A stretch of DNA of 64,000 bases from Desulfovibrionaceae bacterium (GTDB lineage: Bacteria; Desulfobacterota; Desulfovibrionia; Desulfovibrionales; Desulfovibrionaceae). The notes below the pieces were generated by a model that was not told the DNA's origin, did no database searches, and saw only the letters and a program-made list of their open reading frames with translations. Shown here in pieces: positions 35,480 to 43,807 of the stretch (position 1 is the stretch's first letter; each line of letters opens with the position of its first letter). Where the stretch lies: contig JAQXLA010000002.1 of assembly GCA_029011315.1 (NCBI GenBank), positions 41,748 to 105,747 on the forward strand, in the 5' to 3' direction. The translations under genes were made by a program, and so were the position numbers.

Positions 35480-37699
35480 ATGGAAACGGGAAGCAGTCAG
35501 ACACGGAAGGCGGCGGCCGGACGGCGGCCGGAGTGGGCGGATATTTCCGGAGGGGCCAAAGCCGCGCCCGCGCCGGTGCGGGCAAATCTCGCAGAAGTCA
35601 GGCTTCATGCGCCGGATCCGGGTCCTGATGCCATGGGACTGGCGGCCGGGCTGGCGACAGATGCGGCGAAGCTGCTCAATTCCGCAGCCGAATTTGCCGA
35701 TCAGCATGATGATATCCTGGCTACGAATGCGGCCACGGAATACCGGCGGCGCATGGCGCAGGGGCTGGAAGGGGAAAACGGGATCCTGCGCCGCAGCGGG
35801 GAAGCGGCCTTTGAATGCGTGCAGGAGACCGGACAGTTTCAGCAGGATACGCGGGAAGAGCTTTTGACGGATCGATCGCAGGCAGTGCGGCAGAAGTTCA
35901 TGAACAAAGTTGCCGATTTCGACGCGCATTGTCTGAACCGTGCCGGACAGCATGCGGAGAAGGTCAAAAGGGAATACGCGCTCAGAGCGCACGCCGCCGC
36001 CGCTGAAGAAGCCGCAGACGATGCCGCCTTGTCGGCAGGCGATCCGGAGGCCTTTGGCGCGGCTGTGGTGCGGCTGGAAGAGGAAACGGCGAAATATCTC
36101 ACGGCACAGGGATACGGCGGCGAAGCCCTGCGGCATGGCGTGAAAAAGGCGGTTTCCGGAACCATGGCCGCGGCCGTGAAAAATGCCTGCGAACTGGAAG
36201 ATCTGCAGTCTGCTCGAACGCTGATGAAGATCGCGGGGCAGAGGCTGACGGGCAAGGATCGGATTGAAGCCGGAACGGAACTGCTGAAGGCAGAGAAAAA
36301 AGCCGCGGAAAAAGCCCGGGCGGCGGCAGAGCGATCCAGAAGGGCGGCGGAAGCGGCGGCGGCGGAAGAGAGAGACGCGAAGCTTTATGAGATTTTTCAG
36401 AACGAACTTCTGGCAACAGACAGCCCGGAAGCCGCGGCCGGGGCAGTGATGCGGCATGTTGTGGAGCAGGCGGGCGGCAAAATTCCCCGCGGCTATGCGG
36501 AAACGGTCAGGAAGGTGCGGGTCTGGTCAAGCGGGGAATCGCTGATCCGCAGCGGAAAGGATGCCGGAGATCTGGAAAGAGCCCGCGCCATATGGGAGCA
36601 GGATGCGCCGATCAGCGACAGAGAAAGCGCGCTGGCAGGATTGGGAATGCGGCCGGGGCTGGCGCGGGAAGTCCGGAAAAGCGTCATTGTTCCGGAAAAA
36701 GCCCGGGAAACGGCCGGCCTGATCTTTGAGCAGCTGCAAAATGATCAGGACATGCGCACGGCTTCGGATCTTCCTCAGCGCAGTGACAGCGAAGAGGACG
36801 CCGCCGCGGCGGCCATGCTGGAGGCAAGTGAGAGCGATCCGGAAATGCTTCAGGCGGCTTCAGCTCAGCTTTCGGCCATGCTGCGCAAAAAAAGAGCCAT
36901 GGCCGCAGCTGTGCGCACGGCTCAGGTCGCAGAGCTGGCAGAGCGGGGATACGTGATCCGGGGCCATACCGGTTCGCTCGCTTCGGCAGATGCCGCAATT
37001 CTGGCCGATTCCGAAGCCGATGCCGAAACCAAGCGGCAGGCTGTTGACCGGCTGGAGCGGATGACGATCGGCGCAAACGACAAGGACAAGCGGCGGAAAG
37101 ACCTGGCGACGGCCGGAAGACTGGCGGCGGATCCGCGCTTTTCCCTGCTTCCGGAAACAGAGCAGATCCAGAAGCTGCGCGATGCGGGGATCAGCGTCGG
37201 CAACATTGGCGAAGCTCTCAGGCGTGCGCCGATGATCGCGCGGTTCCCGGATGCGACGATCCTGAACTGGGTGAAAACGGTGGAAGGCGGAAAAAGGTTC
37301 CTCAAATCCATGGACAGACGCCAAAGAGAAGCGTTTTGCGACGCCGTGCGCCAGGATGAAAGAATTCTGGCGCAGGACAGGCCCGCGCCGGCAAAGATGC
37401 GCGAAATCCTGCGCGATGCCGTTGCGGCCGGATCCGCCCCGGCGGCGTCGCTGGAAGAGATGGAAACGGATCCGACCCTCATGGGCGGCATTGAAGCGGG
37501 AATGACTGATCTCTATGGTCAGGCATGGACAAAGGAGACAAGTCCGGAAGATCGCCGGCTGCTGGCGTCTTTCCTCTATGCCCAGAGAATGGGGATCCGC
37601 GTCAATGTGAGCCGCGATCAGGCTCAGCGCGCAGCCAGAATCCAGGCGGCCTTGTATCGGGCCCGGGCGGAAAAGAAGCAGAACAGGGGGAGCAAATGA
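35480..37699 (+). CDS. Internal virion/ejection protein, 739 residues
   Basis: This alanine- and glutamate-rich protein is almost wholly helical. The N-terminal part (MGLAAGLATDAAKLLNSAAE, FADQHDDILATNAATEYRRR) and the coiled coil near residues 265-310 (KAEKKAAEKARAAAERSRRA) match the pattern of podovirus internal core proteins such as T7 gp15 relatives. It would be packed in the capsid and ejected ahead of the DNA. No enzyme motif is seen. AGGGGGAAGAAAAAGG precedes the ATG. The next gene starts inside its stop codon (ATGA). Confidence 0.65.
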   Translation: METGSSQTRKAAAGRRPEWADISGGAKAAPAPVRANLAEVRLHAPDPGPDAMGLAAGLATDAAKLLNSAAEFADQHDDILATNAATEYRRRMAQGLEGENGILRRSGEAAFECVQETGQFQQDTREELLTDRSQAVRQKFMNKVADFDAHCLNRAGQHAEKVKREYALRAHAAAAEEAADDAALSAGDPEAFGAAVVRLEEETAKYLTAQGYGGEALRHGVKKAVSGTMAAAVKNACELEDLQSARTLMKIAGQRLTGKDRIEAGTELLKAEKKAAEKARAAAERSRRAAEAAAAEERDAKLYEIFQNELLATDSPEAAAGAVMRHVVEQAGGKIPRGYAETVRKVRVWSSGESLIRSGKDAGDLERARAIWEQDAPISDRESALAGLGMRPGLAREVRKSVIVPEKARETAGLIFEQLQNDQDMRTASDLPQRSDSEEDAAAAAMLEASESDPEMLQAASAQLSAMLRKKRAMAAAVRTAQVAELAERGYVIRGHTGSLASADAAILADSEADAETKRQAVDRLERMTIGANDKDKRRKDLATAGRLAADPRFSLLPETEQIQKLRDAGISVGNIGEALRRAPMIARFPDATILNWVKTVEGGKRFLKSMDRRQREAFCDAVRQDERILAQDRPAPAKMREILRDAVAAGSAPAASLEEMETDPTLMGGIEAGMTDLYGQAWTKETSPEDRRLLASFLYAQRMGIRVNVSRDQAQRAARIQAALYRARAEKKQNRGSK

Positions 37700-40600
37700 C
37701 AGATATCTTTCGCGACATCGCCGGAGAGCAGGCGGAAGCGGACCTTTTCAGCATGATGAAAGAGGAAGATGCGGCCGGATCAGGCATGTCCGAAGCCGCA
37801 GACAAGGCGCAGGGGGAAGAAGACGCACAGCTGCGGGGAAAGACCCTTGACTATCTCAGCCGCTTTTCCAGTCCGCTGCAGCAGTCTGATGGCGACGAAT
37901 GGGATCAGCTGGCCGCAGCGGAAATCCGGAGAGGGCTGGAGGCTGTCGGATCGCCGCTGGATGCCATGCGGCAGGAGCCGATCCGGCTGGAAGAAGCGCG
38001 CCAGATGAGCGAAGGCATACGTATCGGCGCGGGTGAGGCCGAACGTCTGGCGGGGATCAGCGGCATAGCGGCGGATATGGTGCGGGAAGATCCGGACATG
38101 GCGCGGGTTGCGTCGATGGTGGCCAGATTTGAAGACGATCAGCCGGTGCGCCAGCTTGTTGACGAACGTCCTTGGCTGGTGCGGGCTCTGGAGACGGACG
38201 GCGATTTCTTTGAGGCCTCCAGAACCGTGCGCGATCTCTGGCTTCCGGCCGTGGAAATGGCAGAAGGCGGCAGAAATGGCGGCTTGCTGGACAGCGTGCG
38301 CCGCGGCTATCTGCGTGGCATGTATCAGACCAGAGAAGCCAATATCGGCGCGGGGGCGGTGCTTTCCATTCTGACAGGGCAGGCAGACGGGGCAAGGCTG
38401 GATCAGATCCGCCAGAGCATCGAAGCGGAACGGAAGCAGTCCAAAGCATACGTCGATGAAGATGAAAGCTGGATTTCTCCGGGCACGGCGGCGGAGCAGC
38501 TCTACAGAATGGCGACGGAAGATCTGCCGCTTCAGCTTGCCGGAGCTCTGGCGGCGGCCGGCCTGGCAGCGGCGGCGGGCGTGACAGCCCCCGTGGCCGG
38601 CGTTGCAGCTCTGGGGGCTATCGGCGTGGGAGCGCTGCAGGCGATGCGCACGGAAATGGGGGCGTATTTTGCTCAGCGCGTGACGGAAAAGGACGACGCC
38701 GGGCAGTATTTGCCGCCCGAAGAGATCGCCAAGGCTGCGGTTCTGTACGGCGTTCCGGCCGGATTGATTGAGGGAATCAGCGACAAGGCCTTTATGAATC
38801 TGTACGGATCGGCGCTCAAGCCGATCGCCGCGTCCTGCGGCGCGACAATAAGCAAGGCCTTTGGACGGCAGGTCTTTGCGGCGGCGGCAGCAGAACCGGC
38901 CTTGAAAACGCCGCTGCTGCATCTTGCCGGGGCTCTTCTGCAAGGCGCGGCTTTTGAAGGCGGCGAAGAATTTGCGCAGGCCATTACAGAGCAGTACGTA
39001 GAAAAGTACTCAGACAAGGCCATGAGGGACGCGGGGAAAATATACCGCATGGAAATCAATGCGCGCGGGATGGATTTTGCCGAAGCCTTTGAGCAGGCCA
39101 AAGCCGGAGCGGGGGCGGGGTTCTGGTTCGGTCTGATTCCCGGATCGGTCCGGACAGCCTACGAAATGCGGCGGGCAGAGAGCCGATCCGCAATGCTGAT
39201 CCAGGCGCATGATCAGTCCCAGACCGACAGGGCCCGGGAGCTGCTCGGGGTGGACGGGTATGCGGACTATCTGCGCTTTCAGGGGATGCGCGGGCAAGTG
39301 GCCGCCTCTGCGCAGGCTCTTGCCGCTCTGGATGCCATGCGGGGCGGAAGCCTGTCTGATCAGCTGGGAGCCGATCGCGCGCAGTGGGAAAGGCTGGCAG
39401 AGTCCGGGGAGGCGGTATCGCTGGATCTGGCACAGGTCTGGGCGGCATTGGATGCGGACAATTTCCGATTTATGGCGCCTCTGCTCAGGCTTTCGGAACA
39501 GGAACCGGGCGCGCAAAATGGGAACAGCGTCCGATCTTCCATGGAAAACAGCGCGGAAAACGAAAGCAGGGACGTTTTTGCGGAAATGGCGGATCAGTCC
39601 CTGTTTGGAGAGCAAAGGCGGGAAAATTCGCCGCGGGAAGTCTTGCACCAGCTTGCCGCAGACGGCACGGAAAGGGGATCTGTTCTCTTTGGTGAGCTGG
39701 AAGATGTGATCACGCTTTTCCAGAATCAGGATGCTTCCACGCTGCCCCATGAAATAGGACATCTTTTTTTCCGCCATTTGCAGGACGCGTCCGAAAACAG
39801 CGAATCCGCCGCGCTGGATCTGGATATTCTCATGCAATGGGCCGGAGAGACGCAGTCCGAAATTTCCGAAGACAGCGCCAGGCCAGGCATTGAAGACAGG
39901 ACAGCGGAGCGCATTGCGGACGGCTTTGTGACGTACCTGCAGGAAGGCCGGGCCCCGAATCCGCAGCTGCAGGGCGTTTTTGCGCGCTTCCGTCGCTGGC
40001 TTGCGGATTTGTGGCAGGCGGCGCAGAGCCTGATCAGACCGGTCAATCCACCCTTGAACGATTCGGTTCGCTCGGTCTTTGCGCATTGGCTTGCCGAAAA
40101 TGGGCCGGGAGACAGCATCGCCGATCGGGCTCTGTACGGCGTTCCTCTGGCAAAATTGACGCCGGATGAAATCCAAAAGCACAGGGAAGGGGCGCGGCTG
40201 GAAATTGCGCGGCTGCGGGATGAGATGCGCGCGGCCGGACTGAGCGCCGAAGCGGCGGATTCCGCTGCCGTGCTGCTGGAAGCGCACGCCTATGCAATGC
40301 GGACGATCTACAATGCCGACGGCGTCGGGCAGCTGGAACGCCTGCGCATTCGGCGCAAAGGAAAGAGCGGCGGCAGATTTGACGACTGGTTTGCGGATGA
40401 TTCCCTGCGCCGCAATGATCCGGACCGCTTTCCGGGCTATTTCGATTATGAAGCCGCCGCATTTGACAGCGAAGTTCTTGGAGATGCCGAAGCGGAAATG
40501 CTGGAAGAAGCGGAGGCGCGTGCGGCGGAGCTTGAAGCGATGGAGGAAGCTGAACGGGCCTGGCGTGAAATCTTCGGATCGGGGATGAGCGCTGAAGACA

Positions 40601-43600
40601 TCGAAGCCGAAGCGGATGCCATGGACGTGCGCAGACAGGAAGAGCTGCAGCGGGCGCGCTGGCTTGTCGATGTGGCGGAGTTTTACGGCGACGAACTGAC
40701 GGAAGAAGAGCGCGCGATCCTGGAGCGGGCGGAGGCGGCGGCGGGTCGGCAGGCGTATCGGCGTTTCCCGGCGGATTTCCCTCCGGACATGCGCACGGCG
40801 GCAGCATGGGAACGGGCGGCGCAGGCGGCGCAGCTGGAACAGGAACGGCGGGCCTATCTGGCTGAAGAAAAAGGCTGGACGTTTCACGGGCGGCGGCTGG
40901 ACGATGTGATCGCCGGGCGGGCATGGGAAGAGGCCAGCCCGAATGACCCCCGGCCGGAATCGCTGCGCAGGGACATGGACAAAGCCAGAGATCGGCGGCT
41001 GACGGTGCGCAATCTGGTACGCGCCGAAGCGGAAAGGCTGATCAATTCCCTGCCCTTTGCGCGCGCGGCGGATGCGTACGTGCTCCAGCGCATGGCTCAG
41101 CGGGCCCTGCGTCTGGAAAGGCAGCATCTGGCGGAAAAGCGCTACGGGGATGCGCTGGGGCAGAACGTGCAGAGCCGGATCTTTTTCGAAGCGGCGGCGC
41201 AGGCTTCACGGATTCGGGAGCGCTTTGAGCGTGTCCGCCGGACGGCGCGCCGGTTTGTCGCCTCTCAGCGCGTCGATCCGGATGCGCGCTACATTGTCAG
41301 GCGTCTGGCTCTGGGCATGAATCTGATCAGGCCGGAAACGGGGGAAAGGCTGGAGGCCAATCGCAATGCGGCGACCATACGCGAATGGTATGCCAGACAC
41401 GCCGAAACCGTCGAAGATCTGAACGGCTATCCGATAGAGCTCTTTGACAGCGGCGCAGACTGGCGGAAATTGCCGCCGGCGGAAATAGAAAGGCGATGCG
41501 TTGAAATTCAGCGGATTATCCAGATGACCTATGCCCAGAGGCGGATCACGCTTGGCCGCAGGCAGATGCGGTTTGAAAGCCTCCGGGATCGCCTGCTGGA
41601 GAGTCTGGAAAATCAGCCGAACCGGCGCGGGGCTGATGGCCCGCTGCATCGTTCTTCCAGGGCGGCGACTTTTCTGCGTCTGGCAGAATCCGCACATCTG
41701 AAGCTTGACACGATTTTTCTGGAGCTGGACGGCGGAAAAGAAGGCGTTTTCACGGATATCTTCACCAAAACAATCAACGCCATGAGCCTGGACGAAGCCG
41801 ACAGACGCGCCAAGGCCTCCGAAGAGCTTGGCAAGATCTTCCAGCTCTACACCCCTGAAGAGCGGCTGAAGATACGCACGGAGCGAATCAGAGCCGGAAG
41901 CATTGGAGAAATCACGCGGGAACAGGCGATCTGCGTTCTTCTCAATTGCGGCAACGATCAGAACCTTGCCAGGCTGATGCGCGGGCTGCAGTGGGGCAAG
42001 GAAGAGCTGAGCGCGGCCTTGTCTGTGCTCACGGACAAGGATGCGGAATTCTGTCAGGCCGTATGGGATTATCTTGACTCGTTCAGTTCGGAGGCCTTTG
42101 ACCTTGAAGAGCGGATCACGGGCGTGCGGCCGACGAAAGTGCAGGCGAAGCCTTTCACGCTGCCCAATGGCAAAACCCTGCGCGGCGGGTACTATCCCAT
42201 TGCGTACGACAGCCGCTACGCGCGCAGCATGTCCGAATCCGATCCGCTTGGGCAGTCGACTTACCAGGCGAACGCCTTCGTCCGTTCCGGCTCGATGAAG
42301 GAACGCGGATCCTCTGGCCTGTCTGCGCCGCTGAAGCTGTCGCTTGACGTCTTGCCTGAGCATGTAAGCGACATGACGCACACTCTTGCGATGCGTGAGC
42401 CGGTCAGGGAGCTGACGCGGCTGCTGTCAGACAATGCGGTGCGATCGGCCATGATTTCCCGCCTTGGTCCGGAGAAGTTCCGGGCTGTTCTTGACGGCCT
42501 GCGCCGCATAGCCGGCAAGGAAGCGCCGAAGACGTTCTACAGCGCGGCGGCGTCCCGTCTGCGCCACGCTTCAGCGCTCTGGAGCATGGGATTCAGGCTT
42601 TCTACAGCGCTCTCACAGCTTACGGGTCTGATTTATACGCGGCAGGAAATCGGCCTGCGCTGGACTTTCATCGGGCTTTCCGACGCGATCAACGGCGGCC
42701 GGGTATGGGAAGCGGCAGACGCGGCGCGGGCGGAATCGCTTCTGATGCGGCACAGGCTGACGAATATCGATCGCGAAATTCAGGAAATGAGTACCGGAAT
42801 GATCGATTTCGGCGACTCCTCCAATATCTTCATGTTGAGGGGCAATCAGCTGCGGAAATTCATGCAGAAGCGTGCTTTTTCTCTGATGGGCCTTGTCCAG
42901 TTCTATGCCGCGGATCTGCCGACCTACTGCGGAGCGCGGGCGCAGTGGCTGGAAAAGCACCCCGGCGACGAAAAAGGCGCGGTTTCATGGGCGGAACGCG
43001 TGGTTGAACGCACGCAGGGCGGAAGCATGAAAAAAGACCTTGCCGGCGTGCAGGACGGCGCGGAAATGAGCAAGCTTTTTACCATGTACTACGGATTTTT
43101 CTCGACGCTCTTTCAGCTCTTTCATCGCCGTGTCGCAGCCGTGCGGAATGCGGAAACCAGGCGCGCGCGGCTGATGGAGGGGCTGAAGCTGGCGGATCTT
43201 TTCATTCTGGGCATGATGCTGGAATCTGTGGCTTCCGCATTCGTCAAGGGATCCGCCCCGGGCGAAGATGCCGGCGAACCTGAAGATCTGCTGAAAATGT
43301 ACGCCGTAGACGCGCTGATGACGCCGTTTCAAATGTTTGTCGGCGTGCGTGATGTCGCCAACGCCATAAGCCGGGGATTTTCCGGCCGCGGCTTTTCTCT
43401 GTCTCTTCCCTCTTTTGCGCCGCTGGAGTCGCTTTCTTCCTTTCTGATCCAGTCTGCAGACCTGATTCCGAACCTGGACGATCCGAAAAAGGACGGCGGC
43501 GAAGTCGTCCGGAAATGGATGGGCGCGGGACTGAAGACGTTCGGATTCGGCTCAGGCCTCTGGAACGCGCAAGCGCAGAATACGCTTGATCTGTTCCTGG

Positions 43601-43698
43601 ACTGGCTTGACGATGACGCCGAAGACCTGACGCTTTACCGCCTGATCGGGCGCAATAACCGCCCGCCTTTTGAAATTCTGCAGCACTTTTTCCAATAG
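37696..43698 (+). CDS. Giant ejection protein with zinc-metalloprotease motif (2000 residues)
   Basis: The start is the ATG at 37696 (MTDIFRDIAGEQAEADLFSM), overlapping the previous stop; the track start at 37525 is inside that gene. An Ala/Gly-rich hydrophobic stretch (about residues 275-325, LAGALAAAGLAAAAGVTAPV) could insert into membranes. At residues 685-689 is HEIGH in TLPHEIGHLFFRHL, an HEXXH zinc motif, with a possible third ligand glutamate at about 738 (AERIADGF). The middle is charged coiled coil; the C-terminal third resembles domains of large polyvalent phage proteins. It fills the place of T7 gp16, the largest core protein. Confidence 0.75.
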   Translation: MTDIFRDIAGEQAEADLFSMMKEEDAAGSGMSEAADKAQGEEDAQLRGKTLDYLSRFSSPLQQSDGDEWDQLAAAEIRRGLEAVGSPLDAMRQEPIRLEEARQMSEGIRIGAGEAERLAGISGIAADMVREDPDMARVASMVARFEDDQPVRQLVDERPWLVRALETDGDFFEASRTVRDLWLPAVEMAEGGRNGGLLDSVRRGYLRGMYQTREANIGAGAVLSILTGQADGARLDQIRQSIEAERKQSKAYVDEDESWISPGTAAEQLYRMATEDLPLQLAGALAAAGLAAAAGVTAPVAGVAALGAIGVGALQAMRTEMGAYFAQRVTEKDDAGQYLPPEEIAKAAVLYGVPAGLIEGISDKAFMNLYGSALKPIAASCGATISKAFGRQVFAAAAAEPALKTPLLHLAGALLQGAAFEGGEEFAQAITEQYVEKYSDKAMRDAGKIYRMEINARGMDFAEAFEQAKAGAGAGFWFGLIPGSVRTAYEMRRAESRSAMLIQAHDQSQTDRARELLGVDGYADYLRFQGMRGQVAASAQALAALDAMRGGSLSDQLGADRAQWERLAESGEAVSLDLAQVWAALDADNFRFMAPLLRLSEQEPGAQNGNSVRSSMENSAENESRDVFAEMADQSLFGEQRRENSPREVLHQLAADGTERGSVLFGELEDVITLFQNQDASTLPHEIGHLFFRHLQDASENSESAALDLDILMQWAGETQSEISEDSARPGIEDRTAERIADGFVTYLQEGRAPNPQLQGVFARFRRWLADLWQAAQSLIRPVNPPLNDSVRSVFAHWLAENGPGDSIADRALYGVPLAKLTPDEIQKHREGARLEIARLRDEMRAAGLSAEAADSAAVLLEAHAYAMRTIYNADGVGQLERLRIRRKGKSGGRFDDWFADDSLRRNDPDRFPGYFDYEAAAFDSEVLGDAEAEMLEEAEARAAELEAMEEAERAWREIFGSGMSAEDIEAEADAMDVRRQEELQRARWLVDVAEFYGDELTEEERAILERAEAAAGRQAYRRFPADFPPDMRTAAAWERAAQAAQLEQERRAYLAEEKGWTFHGRRLDDVIAGRAWEEASPNDPRPESLRRDMDKARDRRLTVRNLVRAEAERLINSLPFARAADAYVLQRMAQRALRLERQHLAEKRYGDALGQNVQSRIFFEAAAQASRIRERFERVRRTARRFVASQRVDPDARYIVRRLALGMNLIRPETGERLEANRNAATIREWYARHAETVEDLNGYPIELFDSGADWRKLPPAEIERRCVEIQRIIQMTYAQRRITLGRRQMRFESLRDRLLESLENQPNRRGADGPLHRSSRAATFLRLAESAHLKLDTIFLELDGGKEGVFTDIFTKTINAMSLDEADRRAKASEELGKIFQLYTPEERLKIRTERIRAGSIGEITREQAICVLLNCGNDQNLARLMRGLQWGKEELSAALSVLTDKDAEFCQAVWDYLDSFSSEAFDLEERITGVRPTKVQAKPFTLPNGKTLRGGYYPIAYDSRYARSMSESDPLGQSTYQANAFVRSGSMKERGSSGLSAPLKLSLDVLPEHVSDMTHTLAMREPVRELTRLLSDNAVRSAMISRLGPEKFRAVLDGLRRIAGKEAPKTFYSAAASRLRHASALWSMGFRLSTALSQLTGLIYTRQEIGLRWTFIGLSDAINGGRVWEAADAARAESLLMRHRLTNIDREIQEMSTGMIDFGDSSNIFMLRGNQLRKFMQKRAFSLMGLVQFYAADLPTYCGARAQWLEKHPGDEKGAVSWAERVVERTQGGSMKKDLAGVQDGAEMSKLFTMYYGFFSTLFQLFHRRVAAVRNAETRRARLMEGLKLADLFILGMMLESVASAFVKGSAPGEDAGEPEDLLKMYAVDALMTPFQMFVGVRDVANAISRGFSGRGFSLSLPSFAPLESLSSFLIQSADLIPNLDDPKKDGGEVVRKWMGAGLKTFGFGSGLWNAQAQNTLDLFLDWLDDDAEDLTLYRLIGRNNRPPFEILQHFFQ

Positions 43699-43728
43699 TG
43701 ACAAAAAATCGCATTTTTCCATGGACAC

Positions 43729-43789
43729 CCGGCAGCCCTCTCCCTTTAGGAATTTCAACCTGTGCGGGATTGGCATAGGGGGAGAGGGG
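43729..43789 (+). repeat. Right 61 bp direct repeat (attR-like)
   Basis: This copy starts CCGGCAGCCCTCTCCCTTTA and is in direct orientation with 21584-21645; its last 29 bases are identical to that copy. Its arms CCCTCTCCC and GGGGGAGAGGG pair more strongly than in the left copy. It lies 30 bases after the last phage gene and ends where the right palindrome begins. Confidence 0.7.
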
Positions 43790-43805
43790 GTTCGCGATGT
43801 CGAAC
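43790..43805. repeat. 16 bp near-palindrome at the right edge of the phage module
   Basis: GTTCGCGATGTCGAAC abuts the 29 bp core and shares GTTCG-N5-TCGAAC with the left-edge palindrome. It lies two bases before the stop codon of the convergent flippase gene, so the phage boundary sits at that gene's 3' end. Confidence 0.55.
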
Positions 43806-43807
43806 TT

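Larger units (their letters stand above)
21617..43789 (+). mobile_element. BPP-1-like podovirus virion module (integrase-less prophage or GTA-like element)
   Basis: Between two 29 bp identical cores lies a module of about 22.1 kb, richer in GC than the flanks. All genes but one are on the plus strand and run head to lysis to ejection proteins: GNAT, portal, Bbp19-like, terminase, scaffold, capsid, cement, tail, lysozyme, holin, ejection proteins. I see no integrase, excisionase, CI-like repressor, replication gene or typical small terminase. One adaptor/hydrolase junction is deleted. A complete BPP-1-type phage is about twice this size, so this is a partial prophage or a domesticated particle-forming element. 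Confidence 0.8.

Noticed and set aside
39010-41127. 705-codon minus-strand ORF
   Set aside because: It is antisense to the 2000-residue virion gene and arises from its GC-rich codons; the translation is rich in R, P, H and F and has no domain.
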